A stretch of 32,060 bases of DNA from Bacteroidota bacterium (GTDB lineage: Bacteria > Bacteroidota > Bacteroidia > Bacteroidales > Prolixibacteraceae). The stretch lies in the NCBI GenBank assembly GCA_029265715.1, contig JAJUGZ010000043.1:1-32060 (forward strand). Reading direction: 5' to 3'. The translations under genes were made by a program, and so were the position numbers. The notes below the pieces were generated by a model. It worked only from the letters and a program-made list of their open reading frames with translations, did no database searches and had not been told where the DNA came from. Position 1 is the first letter of the stretch. Each line of letters opens with the position of its first letter. Below, piece after piece: positions 8,941-17,481 of the stretch.

Positions 8941-10563
8941 ATGAAGATTTTGAAACTTTGCTTTGTCTGGCTGGCCATGGTGTCGCTGGCAAAGTCACCG
9001 CTTGGGGCCCAAAATGTAAAACTGGCTGCCGAAGCCCGACAAACCATGCTCCGTGCTACCCGCTACATGGTCGAAACCGTCAGCACGCAGGGCGGATATG
9101 TTTGGTACTATTTGCCCGATTTCTCCCGACGCTGGGGCGAAATGGAAGCCTGGAAAACCATGATCTGGCTCCAGCATCCGGGAACAATCAGCATGGGGCA
9201 TCTGTTTCTCGACGCCTATCGGGCAACCGGAGACGAATATTATTACCAGGCGGCCCAGAAAGCAGCCCATGCAATTATCTGGGGACAGAGCAGCGAAGGC
9301 GGTTGGAACTACATGGTTGATTTTGCCGGCGACCGTTCGTTGAAACAGTGGTACAACACCATTGGCAAAAACGGCTGGCGGATCGAAGAATTCCAGCATT
9401 ATTACGGTAATTCAACGTTCGACGATGATATTACGTCGGATGCCGGACGTTTCCTGCTCCGGATGTACCTCGAAAAATTAGACCCTGTTTACAAACCGGC
9501 GCTCGATAAGGCCATCAATTTTATCCTGAAAAGCCAGTACCCGAATGGCGGCTGGCCCCAGCGTTATCCGCTGAAATACGATTTCAACAAACAAAACCAC
9601 CCCGATTATTCGTCGTTTTATACGTTCAATGACGATGTAATTTGGGAAAACGTCCATTTCCTGATTCAGTGTTACCTGACTTTGGGCGAGCAACGTTTTC
9701 TCGATCCGATCCAACGCGGGATGGAGTTTTACCTCATTTCGCAGGATGGTTGCGGCGCCTGGGGCCAACAATTGGATATGAACATGAAAACTGCCGGGGC
9801 TCGCACCTACGAGCCTGCTGCATTCCTGCCTTCTACGACTTGCGAAAATGCCATGCTGTTACTGAAGTTTTACCAATATACCGGCGACAAACGATTTCTG
9901 GCGCATGTTCCGGATGCTATTCGCTGGCTGGAGCAAACCCGGCTTCCGGAGAACGAAATCGAAGGGGCGCGGACCCACCCGACATTTGTAGAAGTGGGGA
10001 CTAACAAAGCCATTTTTGTGCACCGGAAAGGCTCTAATGTAAAATACGGGACATATTATGTCGATTATAAAGATACTTTGTTGTTGGCACACTATTATGG
10101 GAAATGCCGGGTTCAGTTAGATGAGTTAAAAAATGAATACCAGCGGCTTTTGACGATACCGGTTGAAGAAGCGACCAAAGATTCGCCCCTTATACCGGGA
10201 CAATTTACCGCTCCGGGGACCCCTCAGACGTATTATGACCTGAACCGGTACAATTTTCCGATGCGCCCCGATGAAAAAACGGTACGCGAAATCATTGCTT
10301 CCCTGGATTCGCAAAACCGTTGGCTGGTCAGGCATGCCATGATTAGTCACCCGTATGCCGGAGACGGGCAAAATCAGGAACAAACCAACGAGTTCGCTTC
10401 AACCAACGTGGGCGACGAAACCGACACTTCGCCTTACCGCGATGCGTCTGAACAGCAATACATTTCGACCGGCGAATACATCCGGAACATGAAAATACTG
10501 ATCAATTATATCGAATCGGTGAAATCGCCGGACGGAGTCCCGAAGTCGGTGCTCTGGCAGTAA
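8941..10563 (+). CDS. Secreted pectate lyase, polysaccharide lyase family 10 (long form)
   Basis: This 540-residue secreted enzyme should cleave de-esterified polygalacturonate by calcium-assisted beta-elimination. The signal peptide is about 1-24 (LGAQ). The PL10 alpha-barrel signatures are in order: EGGWNYMVDF (119-128), STFDDDIT (158-165), SQYPNGGWPQ (198-207), YTFNDDV (227-233) and ARTYEPA (287-293). R288 in the last is the likely counterpart of the catalytic Arg of the family, and the Asp residues of FDDD and FNDD are the likely calcium/substrate ligands; these are matched by motif, not by alignment. About 140 residues beyond the lyase core (400-540) have no clear assignment. The gene lies 12 bases before the beta-helix gene. 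It differs from the second PL10 at 16021 in length and motif wording, so they are not recent duplicates. Confidence 0.9.
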   Translation: MKILKLCFVWLAMVSLAKSPLGAQNVKLAAEARQTMLRATRYMVETVSTQGGYVWYYLPDFSRRWGEMEAWKTMIWLQHPGTISMGHLFLDAYRATGDEYYYQAAQKAAHAIIWGQSSEGGWNYMVDFAGDRSLKQWYNTIGKNGWRIEEFQHYYGNSTFDDDITSDAGRFLLRMYLEKLDPVYKPALDKAINFILKSQYPNGGWPQRYPLKYDFNKQNHPDYSSFYTFNDDVIWENVHFLIQCYLTLGEQRFLDPIQRGMEFYLISQDGCGAWGQQLDMNMKTAGARTYEPAAFLPSTTCENAMLLLKFYQYTGDKRFLAHVPDAIRWLEQTRLPENEIEGARTHPTFVEVGTNKAIFVHRKGSNVKYGTYYVDYKDTLLLAHYYGKCRVQLDELKNEYQRLLTIPVEEATKDSPLIPGQFTAPGTPQTYYDLNRYNFPMRPDEKTVREIIASLDSQNRWLVRHAMISHPYAGDGQNQEQTNEFASTNVGDETDTSPYRDASEQQYISTGEYIRNMKILINYIESVKSPDGVPKSVLWQ

Positions 10564-10575
10564 AAACAAAATCCA

Positions 10576-13119
10576 ATGACAATATATCTGAAATTAGTTG
10601 GGTTCGGGCTGGTTTCGCTAATACTCTTGCCGTTCACGCTGAATGCACAGCCAGTCGGGAAAAACTCGCTGAACCCGGAATTGTCGTTTGCGGGCGACCA
10701 TATCTTTTATAAGGGCCGGAAAGTTCAGCTTGGCCCCAAAGCCTTTTACATCGACGGGCAGCTTTCGGATGAAGAAACAAAAAAATACAACTTCGTTTAC
10801 AACTCGGTGAACGAAGCAGCGAAGCATCTGGTTAATGGCAACGAATCCGATCCGATGGTACTTTACATCGCGCCTTGGGTGTATTGGATCGATAACCCGG
10901 ATGATCCGGAAGTTCGCGTTCCAAAATCGCCCGGAGGAACACCTTTTGGCTTGGAAATCGATTGCGAATGGCTCAAATTCTATGGGCTTTCCGACGATCC
11001 GATGAATGTGGTGCTGGCCAGCAACAGGGGGCAGACCATGGGGGCCAAAGGAAATTTTACCATGTTCCGCATTACCGGGGATGGCACATGTGCCGAGAAT
11101 GTAACGTTTGGAAATTATTGCAATATCGATTTGGAATATCCGCTCAATCCCTCACTGAACCGGCCCAAAAGGGGATCGGCCATTGTTCAGGCGCAGCTGG
11201 CTTTTTGTTTTGGAGATAAATTGGTTGCCCGGAATACCCGTTTTGTGAGCCGGCTTAATTTGTGCCCGTTCTGGGGTGGAAAGCGAACCCTGTTTGACCA
11301 TTGTCATTTTGAATCGACCGACGACGCGTTGGCGCCAACCGGGGTTTATCTAAACTGTACCTTCGACATGTATTCGTCGAAACCATTCGGGCATACAGAA
11401 GGAACCGGCGCCGTGCTGTTGAATTGCGACATTCGTTCGTTTTCGCGCGGAGAGCAGTACGTTGTGAAAGGGCGCGGACAGGTTGCGGCAGTCGATTGCC
11501 GGATGGAAACTTCGCTGGCTACGTATTGGGGCTGGCGTGAAAAACCCGAGCCTGAATCACGAAATTATCAGTTCAACAATACATTCAACGGGAGAAAAAT
11601 ATCGATCGGGACGCGCCACCCGTATGCAACGGTTGATATGACTGCTAAACCGGTATTGGATGCCTACCGTTTCGAGTACGATGGAACGGTTATTTACAAT
11701 ATCTACAACCTGTTGCGCGGAAACGATGAATGGGACCCGATGAATCAGCGAAACACGGTATTGGCAGCACAGCGGGAAAATGGGAAATCGTATATTGGCT
11801 TGCCGACCCAGATTTTGATTTCACCAACACGCGATACCATCGAAACTGGTAAAAGCAGCGCGTTCCTGAAAGCAACGGTGAATAGATTCGGTAACTACGA
11901 GCTAACGGGGGAGAAGATTCGCTGGGCAGTATCTCCGGAATATGATTCATTGGTCGATCTGAACGTTCACCCCGATGGTTCGTGCGAAGTTGTCCCCACC
12001 AATCAGGAAGATGAAACCAAGATGGTAGTTGTTACAGCTTCAACGGCTTCGGGACTGGAAGCAGCCAGTGTCGTTTATGTATCTCCATTGTTACAGGAAG
12101 CGTCCAGATTCAGTTCGCTGCCGGTTCTTCAGAAAAATTCGGATGGGAGCCTGAGTGTAAATTACCAGCTGAATATGCGCTTTAAAGATCAGTCGCTGAT
12201 TACCTGGTATCGGTGCACCGATGCAACCGGGAGCAATCCGGTTGAGGTGGCTGTTTCACGGATTAATAAACCGAAGCAGAACTATGTACTTTCTTCCGGA
12301 GATATTGGTTGGTACATCATGGTAACGGTTGAGCCCAGGCATATCCGGTCTCTTCCAGGCCCTCCCGAAACGGTTGTGACAACCCAGCCGGTTCTGCCGG
12401 GCGATGTAAAAACCGATAGCCATTTCCTGGTTCCCGACCTGAGAAGCATGTCAACCAAATATCAACCCGAAGTAATGCCGGGATTCTGGACGCTTGATAG
12501 CTTTGCCCCTGCCGATACCTACGATTGGACAGGCGACAATAGCCGCGACCCTTGGTACTATGGTGTGGGAGAAGATGGCGCATCGCGCGATACGGGATTG
12601 GTACAAGCCACCAAAGGTGCCCGCCTGCGATATACGCCGATAGGCGACAAGTTTGGCGATATGAAAATCAGTTTTACGGCAGTCCCGGCTAAGACAGCTG
12701 GTCAGGGGTTTAGCAGTGCCCGGCAGCAATACTTGGACGTTTTCATTAAATTCGATACGAAAATGCTGACCGGTTATGCTTTGCGCCTGATCCGAACAAC
12801 CAAATATGGCGATGCGCTCGATTTCATCCTGATGCGTTATCAGGATGGCATTGCAACGCCGATCAGCAAATCGGTTTCATCCGATTGTTTCCGCCCTGAT
12901 TGCCATATCACTGTGGAAGTGATAGGAACCAAATTAGCGGTTCATGCTGAGAATCCGAAGAGCTATTACATTATTCCGGGTAGGCCGGAGGTAGTACAGG
13001 TAGTTGATCTTGAATCGGAAATTACCCCCAACAATTGGGGCGGATTGGGCTTTCAGCATACCGGAACCGTGGGCAGTGGCGCAACGTTGATTAAAGATCT
13101 GAAGATTGAGTGGAAGTAA
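10576..13119 (+). CDS. Large secreted beta-helix protein related to pectin methylesterase (altered active site)
   Basis: An 847-residue secreted protein with a signal peptide of about 25 residues. Residues 40-390 read as a right-handed beta-helix. The stretch 204-262 lines up by eye with the CE8 enzyme encoded at 18496: QAQLAF for QAVALH, FGDK for EGDR, RNTRF for RNCRI, FDHCHFESTDD for FADCYIEGTTD and NCTF for RCTI. In this alignment the second catalytic Asp (nucleophile) is kept as D250, the first (proton donor) is replaced by Asn228, and an Arg in KGRG (about 300) may stand for that of LGRPW. Residues about 410-505 look like an Ig-like bacterial domain, and the C-terminal 220 residues like a jelly-roll binding domain (FDTKMLTGYALRLIR, ITVEVIGTKLAVHAEN). 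It may be a divergent esterase or lyase, or a pectin-binding scaffold. The fold is likely; the activity is unknown. Confidence 0.7.
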   Translation: MTIYLKLVGFGLVSLILLPFTLNAQPVGKNSLNPELSFAGDHIFYKGRKVQLGPKAFYIDGQLSDEETKKYNFVYNSVNEAAKHLVNGNESDPMVLYIAPWVYWIDNPDDPEVRVPKSPGGTPFGLEIDCEWLKFYGLSDDPMNVVLASNRGQTMGAKGNFTMFRITGDGTCAENVTFGNYCNIDLEYPLNPSLNRPKRGSAIVQAQLAFCFGDKLVARNTRFVSRLNLCPFWGGKRTLFDHCHFESTDDALAPTGVYLNCTFDMYSSKPFGHTEGTGAVLLNCDIRSFSRGEQYVVKGRGQVAAVDCRMETSLATYWGWREKPEPESRNYQFNNTFNGRKISIGTRHPYATVDMTAKPVLDAYRFEYDGTVIYNIYNLLRGNDEWDPMNQRNTVLAAQRENGKSYIGLPTQILISPTRDTIETGKSSAFLKATVNRFGNYELTGEKIRWAVSPEYDSLVDLNVHPDGSCEVVPTNQEDETKMVVVTASTASGLEAASVVYVSPLLQEASRFSSLPVLQKNSDGSLSVNYQLNMRFKDQSLITWYRCTDATGSNPVEVAVSRINKPKQNYVLSSGDIGWYIMVTVEPRHIRSLPGPPETVVTTQPVLPGDVKTDSHFLVPDLRSMSTKYQPEVMPGFWTLDSFAPADTYDWTGDNSRDPWYYGVGEDGASRDTGLVQATKGARLRYTPIGDKFGDMKISFTAVPAKTAGQGFSSARQQYLDVFIKFDTKMLTGYALRLIRTTKYGDALDFILMRYQDGIATPISKSVSSDCFRPDCHITVEVIGTKLAVHAENPKSYYIIPGRPEVVQVVDLESEITPNNWGGLGFQHTGTVGSGATLIKDLKIEWK

Positions 13120-13184
13120 GCGATAAACTGGAGGGGAATCAAGAAAATAGTTACATGTCGAAACAACCTTAAAGGAATAGAGAT

Positions 13185-14033
13185 ATGAAGAATTTAGTTT
13201 TAAGTGTATGTGTCTCACTGATCTGGCTGTCAGGTGTTGCACAGGTCAATTCAGTAGAAGCTTCAAAAATGGCGGTTAATCCGGCTGGAGAAGCTCAATC
13301 TTCGCAGTGGAAAGGCAAGCGCGTAGCTTATTTGGGCGATTCGATGACCCAAAAATCGTCTAAAGGGACAAATAAAATATACTGGGAATACTTGACAGAA
13401 TGGTTAGGGATTGAACCCTTCGTTTATGGTATCAGCGGAAACCAGTGGGATGGCATTTACAGGCAGGCAGTGAAATTATACGAAGAAAAGGGAACAGCAG
13501 TCGATGCTATTTTCATTTTTGCCGGAACAAACGATTACAATCATGGCATCCCGATGGGCAGTTTCTTTCGGGAAACAATAAAAGAAACCAACCACAACGG
13601 ACAGATGGTAACGCGAAAATACCGCACTCCGGTTGAGAATGACTCAACATTTTGTGGCCGTATCAACAAGGTGATGGCTTTCCTGAAAGCGAAATTTCCG
13701 GAACAGCAGATCATTATCATGACCCCGATTCACCGGGGACTTTCAACGTTTAGCAGTACGAACGTGCAGCCGGAGGAATATTTCGCCAATGGAGCTGGCC
13801 TGTACCTTGATGCCTATGTTGATGCGCTAAAACAAGGGGCATTAAACTGGGCTGTTCCGGTTATCGATCTGTACTCTGTAAGTGGTTTGTACCCGCTTGC
13901 CGATTCGCAGGTGCAGTATTTCAACAATGTCGATACCGATCGGTTGCATCCGAATGCAAAGGGCAATTACCGTTTGGCAAAAACGATCTTTTACCAGTTG
14001 CAGGCTTTGCCTTCTACGTTTGTTTTGGAATAA
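13185..14033 (+). CDS. Secreted SGNH/GDSL-type esterase
   Basis: This 282-residue secreted hydrolase probably removes acetyl groups from pectin. The signal peptide is about 1-20 (LSGVAQ). The SGNH blocks are all present: block I GDSM with nucleophile S53, block II YGISGNQ (81-87) with the oxyanion Gly, block III GTND (114-117) with the Asn, and block V DRLHP with D252 and H255 completing the triad. The ATG at 13185 is preceded by AAAGGAATAG, a fair ribosome-binding site. It follows the beta-helix gene by 65 bases and is the last gene before the first cluster of leader repeats. Many GDSL proteins in pectin loci are rhamnogalacturonan or pectin acetylesterases; the exact substrate here is inferred. 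Confidence 0.86.
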   Translation: MKNLVLSVCVSLIWLSGVAQVNSVEASKMAVNPAGEAQSSQWKGKRVAYLGDSMTQKSSKGTNKIYWEYLTEWLGIEPFVYGISGNQWDGIYRQAVKLYEEKGTAVDAIFIFAGTNDYNHGIPMGSFFRETIKETNHNGQMVTRKYRTPVENDSTFCGRINKVMAFLKAKFPEQQIIIMTPIHRGLSTFSSTNVQPEEYFANGAGLYLDAYVDALKQGALNWAVPVIDLYSVSGLYPLADSQVQYFNNVDTDRLHPNAKGNYRLAKTIFYQLQALPSTFVLE

Positions 14034-14086
14034 ATATCTGCAAAATATTGCAGGTGAAAAAATAGGCTGTGTTTCGTTCGTGGCGG

Positions 14087-14272
14087 CATAGGCTAAGAGC
14101 CATAGCTCATATCAACCGAAAATGTATAACTGGCTATTCGCTTGGCGGATTTCCCTGCGTGGATCTTTGCTACACTCCGATTTGCAGGCTCAATTTCATG
14201 TCGGTGCTAAATTGATTGAAAAGCAAAAGCTGTTACGAAAATTGTACGAACCAACATTGAAAATTTATACGG
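14087..14272 (+). repeat. Leader repeat unit A1 (degenerate long form)
   Basis: This is the most decayed copy. Its left arm is eroded (GCATAGGCTAAGAGCC), and the unit has the long middle also seen in unit C2 (CTGGCTATTCGCTTGGCGG and TTGATTGAAAAGCAAAAGC). It ends GAAAATTTATACGG directly before the ATGAAATAG of unit A2. The left edge is approximate. Confidence 0.7.
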
Positions 14273-14407
14273 ATGAAATAGCCATAAGAGCCGAAGCTCA
14301 TGCCAACCGAAAATGTACAAATGGCTATTCCATCTCGTTGAGAAACTAGTTTGAAAAACAGGAATAGATACGAAAGTTTTACAAACCTGCTTTGAAAATT
14401 TATACAG
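14273..14407 (+). repeat. Leader repeat unit A2 (135 bp)
   Basis: The unit begins ATGAAATAGCCAT and ends GAAAATTTATACAG. GATGAAATAGCCAT (14272-14285) pairs with ATGGCTATTCCATC (14321-14334), a 14-bp stem with one mismatch. The tail carries CGTTGAGAAACTAGTTTG. It is the same length as units C1 and C3. Unit A3 follows with no gap. Confidence 0.88.
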
Positions 14408-14504
14408 ATGAAATAGCCATGATTTGCAAACACCAGCAGATAATGAAAACAATAACCGGATCATGGCTATCCCATCTGACAACTTAAAAACAAATTATTT
14501 ACAG
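14408..14504 (+). repeat. Leader repeat unit A3 (97-bp short form)
   Basis: This short variant has longer arms: GATGAAATAGCCATGAT (14407-14423) against ATCATGGCTATCCCATC (14460-14476), two mismatches in 17 bp. Its tail ATTATTTACAG abuts the ATGAAA start of the GH43 gene at 14505. It differs from unit B2 at only 3 of 97 positions. Confidence 0.9.
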
Positions 14505-16004
14505 ATGAAAAAATATTTATTCGTTGTTGTTTTTTTCGCAGAACTTTTTGTGGGAGGAACAGAAGTCAGGGCTCAGTCTGTGGGGTTTTACCAAAATCCG
14601 GTTTTGGGGGGCGATTATCCCGATCCTTCCGTATTGAGGGTTGGAAAAGATTATTATATGACCCATTCGTCGTTCGAATATGTACCCGGATTGCTGATCT
14701 GGCATTCGACCGACCTGATCCACTGGGAGCGTATTGCGTATGCGCTGAATACTTATGTTGGTCCGGTTTGGGCACCCGATCTGGTCAAATACGGCGATAC
14801 GTATTACATCTATTTCCCCGCCGGCCGGAGAATCTGGGTTGTAACCGCAAAATCTCCGGAAGGGCCCTGGTCGGCTCCGGTTGACACCAAAATTCAGGGT
14901 TTTATCGACCCGGGGCATTTTGCCGATGCCGAAGGGAACCGCTACCTCTATTTGTCGAATGGATACACGGTCAAACTCAGTAAAGACGGTCTCTCGGCCG
15001 ATGGCGAACCAGTGCAAAATTACGCCGGATGGCAGTTTCCCAAAGAATGGAGCACCGAATGTTTCTGTTTGGAGTCGCCAAAGTCGACGATCAAAAACGG
15101 CTACTTCTATCAGACGGTGGCCGAGGGCGGAACAGCCGGGCCGGCTACAGCGCACATGGTTGTTTCGGCGCGGTCGGAAACGCCTTTCGGCCCCTGGGAA
15201 AATTCGCCCTACAACCCGATTGTGCATACCGACAGCCGGGCCGAACGCTGGTGGTGCCAGGGCCACGGCACGCTGGTTGACGATGTGAACGGCAACTGGT
15301 GGATTATGTACCACGGCTATGAAAAGTATTTTCAGACGTTGGGTCGGCAAACCTTGTTGCTGCCTATTGAGTGGACCAGCGACAACTGGTTCCGCGTTCC
15401 TGTAGGCGTGAACAGCAGCGGCAACCTTCCGTTACCGGCAGGCGCTCCGTTTTCTGCGGACGCCGGGCTTTCTGACGATTTTTCCGGAGATGGGCCGGGA
15501 TTGCAATGGCAGTTCTTCAAACAATATGAACCCGACCGGTTCGAAGTGAAAGACGGGCAACTGCTCCTTCGGGCCGAAGGTAATTCGTTTGCCAATAGTT
15601 CGCCCATGCTGGTGAATCCGGCCGACCGCAAATACGAGGTTCGGGTTGAATATACCATCGATCCGGAAACAACAGCCGGGTTGTGCCTGTTTTACAACGA
15701 ACAGGGGAACCTGCGCATTTCGGTCGATCAGGAGAAGTTCACGGTTTTTAATCAGCAATCGGCCAAAATCAGGGAGAAAAACACGTTGGGGAACCACGGT
15801 TTTCTGCGCATCCTGAATGATGAAAACGAAATCAGCTTTTACTACAGCGCCGACGGAAAGTCGTGGAACCGGGTAGAACGGAGCATTGATGCAACCGGGT
15901 TTAACCACAATATTTTCGGAGGGTTCATGAGTTTACGCGCCGGTTTGTTCGCGTTTGGCGAGGGGAAAGTCCGGTTCGATAATTTTATTTATAACAAGTT
16001 ATAG
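14505..16004 (+). CDS. Secreted glycoside hydrolase family 43
   Basis: A 499-residue secreted beta-xylosidase or alpha-L-arabinofuranosidase. The signal peptide is 1-24 (EVRAQ). The five-bladed propeller carries the GH43 triad: base D40 in DYPDPSV, pKa-modulating D135 in FIDPGHF, and acid E190 in CLESPK; WAPD (89-92) is also conserved. Residues about 345-499 form a beta-sandwich (FKQYEPDRFEVKDGQLLLR, FNEQGNLRISVD-like strands), as in two-domain GH43 enzymes. An in-frame ATG at 14424 would add 27 residues, but those are read from repeat A3 and also occur upstream of the unrelated esterase at 17482; the signal peptide starts cleanly at 14505. In a pectin locus the likely targets are xylose on xylogalacturonan or arabinose side chains. 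The subfamily was not resolved. Confidence 0.92.
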   Translation: MKKYLFVVVFFAELFVGGTEVRAQSVGFYQNPVLGGDYPDPSVLRVGKDYYMTHSSFEYVPGLLIWHSTDLIHWERIAYALNTYVGPVWAPDLVKYGDTYYIYFPAGRRIWVVTAKSPEGPWSAPVDTKIQGFIDPGHFADAEGNRYLYLSNGYTVKLSKDGLSADGEPVQNYAGWQFPKEWSTECFCLESPKSTIKNGYFYQTVAEGGTAGPATAHMVVSARSETPFGPWENSPYNPIVHTDSRAERWWCQGHGTLVDDVNGNWWIMYHGYEKYFQTLGRQTLLLPIEWTSDNWFRVPVGVNSSGNLPLPAGAPFSADAGLSDDFSGDGPGLQWQFFKQYEPDRFEVKDGQLLLRAEGNSFANSSPMLVNPADRKYEVRVEYTIDPETTAGLCLFYNEQGNLRISVDQEKFTVFNQQSAKIREKNTLGNHGFLRILNDENEISFYYSADGKSWNRVERSIDATGFNHNIFGGFMSLRAGLFAFGEGKVRFDNFIYNKL

Positions 16005-16020
16005 GAAAATTTGTCTGAAA

Positions 16021-17211
16021 ATGAGAAACGATCTGATTAACCGGGTTGCCCTGTTTATTATGTGCGTGGTTTGTGCCATTGGAAAAACATCGGGGCAAGC
16101 GGTAAATTATCCACCCATCAGCATGGCGCCGTTTGGCGACAGCATGCGGCATTGGTATGGCATTCACGACGACAGCAACATTGTTAACCCGGTAAAAAAC
16201 CAACCCCGGTATCCGGAGAGTGAAATCACGAAAATTGCCGATAATATTTTACTTTTTCAGCGCAACAACGGGGGCTGGCCCAAGAACTACGACATGCAGG
16301 CCGTTCTGACCCCCGGACAGGTCGACAGCCTGCTTAAAACCAAGGATATGGTCCATACAACCTTCGATAATTCAACAACCTATACGCACATCGGCTACCT
16401 GGCTAAAGTTTATACTATAACTCAGCAGGAGAAATACAAGGAGGGCTGTTTGAAAGGGATTGAATTTATTCTGAAGGCTCAATATCCAAATGGCGGATGG
16501 CCCCAGTACTTCCCGATTGAGGAAGGCGATTATAGCCGGCGCATCACGTTCAACGACGGGGCATATATGGGCATCATGTCCCTGCTCCGGAAGATTGTGG
16601 AAGGCGATCCGGATTTTTCGTTTGTTGCCGGCGGCCTTCGGGAGAAGGTGAAGCAGGCTTATGAAAAGGGACTGGAATGTATCCTGAACATGCAGATTGT
16701 CGACAATGGCCGGCTTACCGTCTGGTGCCAGCAGCACGACGAGGTTACGTTGCAGCCGGCCTGGGCACGTGCGTTTGAACCGCCAGCTATCTGCAATGGC
16801 GAAAGTGCCGGGATTGTTCTGTTCCTGATGAGCCTCGACATGCCGGATGAGCGGATTATCCAATCGGTACAGGCTGCCGTGAAGTGGTTTCAGGATTCAA
16901 AAATCTATAACACGCGCGTAGAAACAGTCAAGGCAAATCCGGAAGCCTCGCAGTGGCGCACCTATACAACCGACCGGGTAGTGGTGGCCGATTCGATGGC
17001 GCCGCCTATCTGGACCCGCTATTATGAGCCGGGAACCGATCGGCCTTTGTTTTGCGACCGGGACAGCAAATACCTGTATTCGCTGGCCGAAGTCAGTCGC
17101 GAGCGCCGTGTTGGATATGCCTGGTACACGTACGCCCCTCAGCAGGTTTTAGACGCCTATCCGGAGTGGCAAAAGAAATGGGCGCCAGGCGATAATGTGT
17201 TAGGACGCTGA
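16021..17211 (+). CDS. Secreted pectate lyase, polysaccharide lyase family 10 (short form)
   Basis: This 396-residue secreted PL10 lyase has a signal peptide of about 1-26 (KTSGQ). Motifs in order are NNGGWPKNYD (82-91), TTFDNSTT (113-120), AQYPNGGWPQ (153-162), TFNDGAYM (176-183) and PAWARAFEPPAI (246-257), where R250 is the likely catalytic Arg. This form is close in size to catalytic modules of characterised PL10 enzymes, whereas the enzyme at 8941 is longer and reads FNDDV. An in-frame ATG at 15955 lies inside the GH43 gene; the ATG at 16021 directly precedes the signal peptide and leaves 16 bases after the GH43 stop, so the two genes are probably co-transcribed from a message led by repeat A3. 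Confidence 0.93.
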   Translation: MRNDLINRVALFIMCVVCAIGKTSGQAVNYPPISMAPFGDSMRHWYGIHDDSNIVNPVKNQPRYPESEITKIADNILLFQRNNGGWPKNYDMQAVLTPGQVDSLLKTKDMVHTTFDNSTTYTHIGYLAKVYTITQQEKYKEGCLKGIEFILKAQYPNGGWPQYFPIEEGDYSRRITFNDGAYMGIMSLLRKIVEGDPDFSFVAGGLREKVKQAYEKGLECILNMQIVDNGRLTVWCQQHDEVTLQPAWARAFEPPAICNGESAGIVLFLMSLDMPDERIIQSVQAAVKWFQDSKIYNTRVETVKANPEASQWRTYTTDRVVVADSMAPPIWTRYYEPGTDRPLFCDRDSKYLYSLAEVSRERRVGYAWYTYAPQQVLDAYPEWQKKWAPGDNVLGR

Positions 17212-17251
17212 TTGATGTTTATGGTCATCCAGTTCAATATAGAAGAAACGA

Positions 17252-17384
17252 ATGAAATAGCCATAAGAGCCAACTCATATACCAACCGGAGATGTATAAA
17301 TGGCTATTCCATCTGTTGGAATTCAGATTGAAAAGCGAACACGGTTACGAAAATTGTACGAACCAACTTTGAAAATTTATACAG
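17252..17384 (+). repeat. Leader repeat unit B1 (133 bp)
   Basis: The unit begins ATGAAATAGCCAT 40 bases after the PL10 stop, has the right arm ATGGCTATTCCATC at about 17300-17313, and ends GAAAATTTATACAG against the ATGAAATAG of unit B2. Its tail is of the GTTACGAAAATTGTACG type shared with A1 and C2. Confidence 0.88.
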
Positions 17385-17481
17385 ATGAAATAGCCATGAT
17401 TTGCAAACACCAACAGATAATGAAAATAATAACCGGATCATGGCTATTCCATCTGACAACTTAAAAACAAATTATTTACAG
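17385..17481 (+). repeat. Leader repeat unit B2 (97-bp short form)
   Basis: This unit is nearly identical to A3 (three differences). Its arms GATGAAATAGCCATGAT and ATCATGGCTATTCCATC differ at one of 17 pairs. It ends ATTATTTACAG directly before the ATGAAA start of the esterase at 17482. Confidence 0.92.

Noticed and set aside
14207-14482. Minus-strand reading frames inside the repeats (also 14233-14433, 21536-21862, 21580-21768)
   Set aside because: They are translations of the repeat sequence itself, give the same phrases at each locus (for example FQTSFSTRWNSHLYIFG), and have no signal, domain or leader of their own.
14424-14504. Upstream in-frame starts for GH43 (14424) and esterase (17401)
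   Set aside because: The added 27 residues come from the repeat, are nearly the same in two unrelated proteins, and would bury the signal peptides.
14517-15350. 277-codon minus-strand reading frame opposite the GH43 gene
   Set aside because: It lies antisense to a clear GH43 catalytic domain and has no recognisable domain; it is a by-product of codon bias on the real strand. The 222-codon frame at 8137-8805 opposite the LamG gene is rejected for the same reason.
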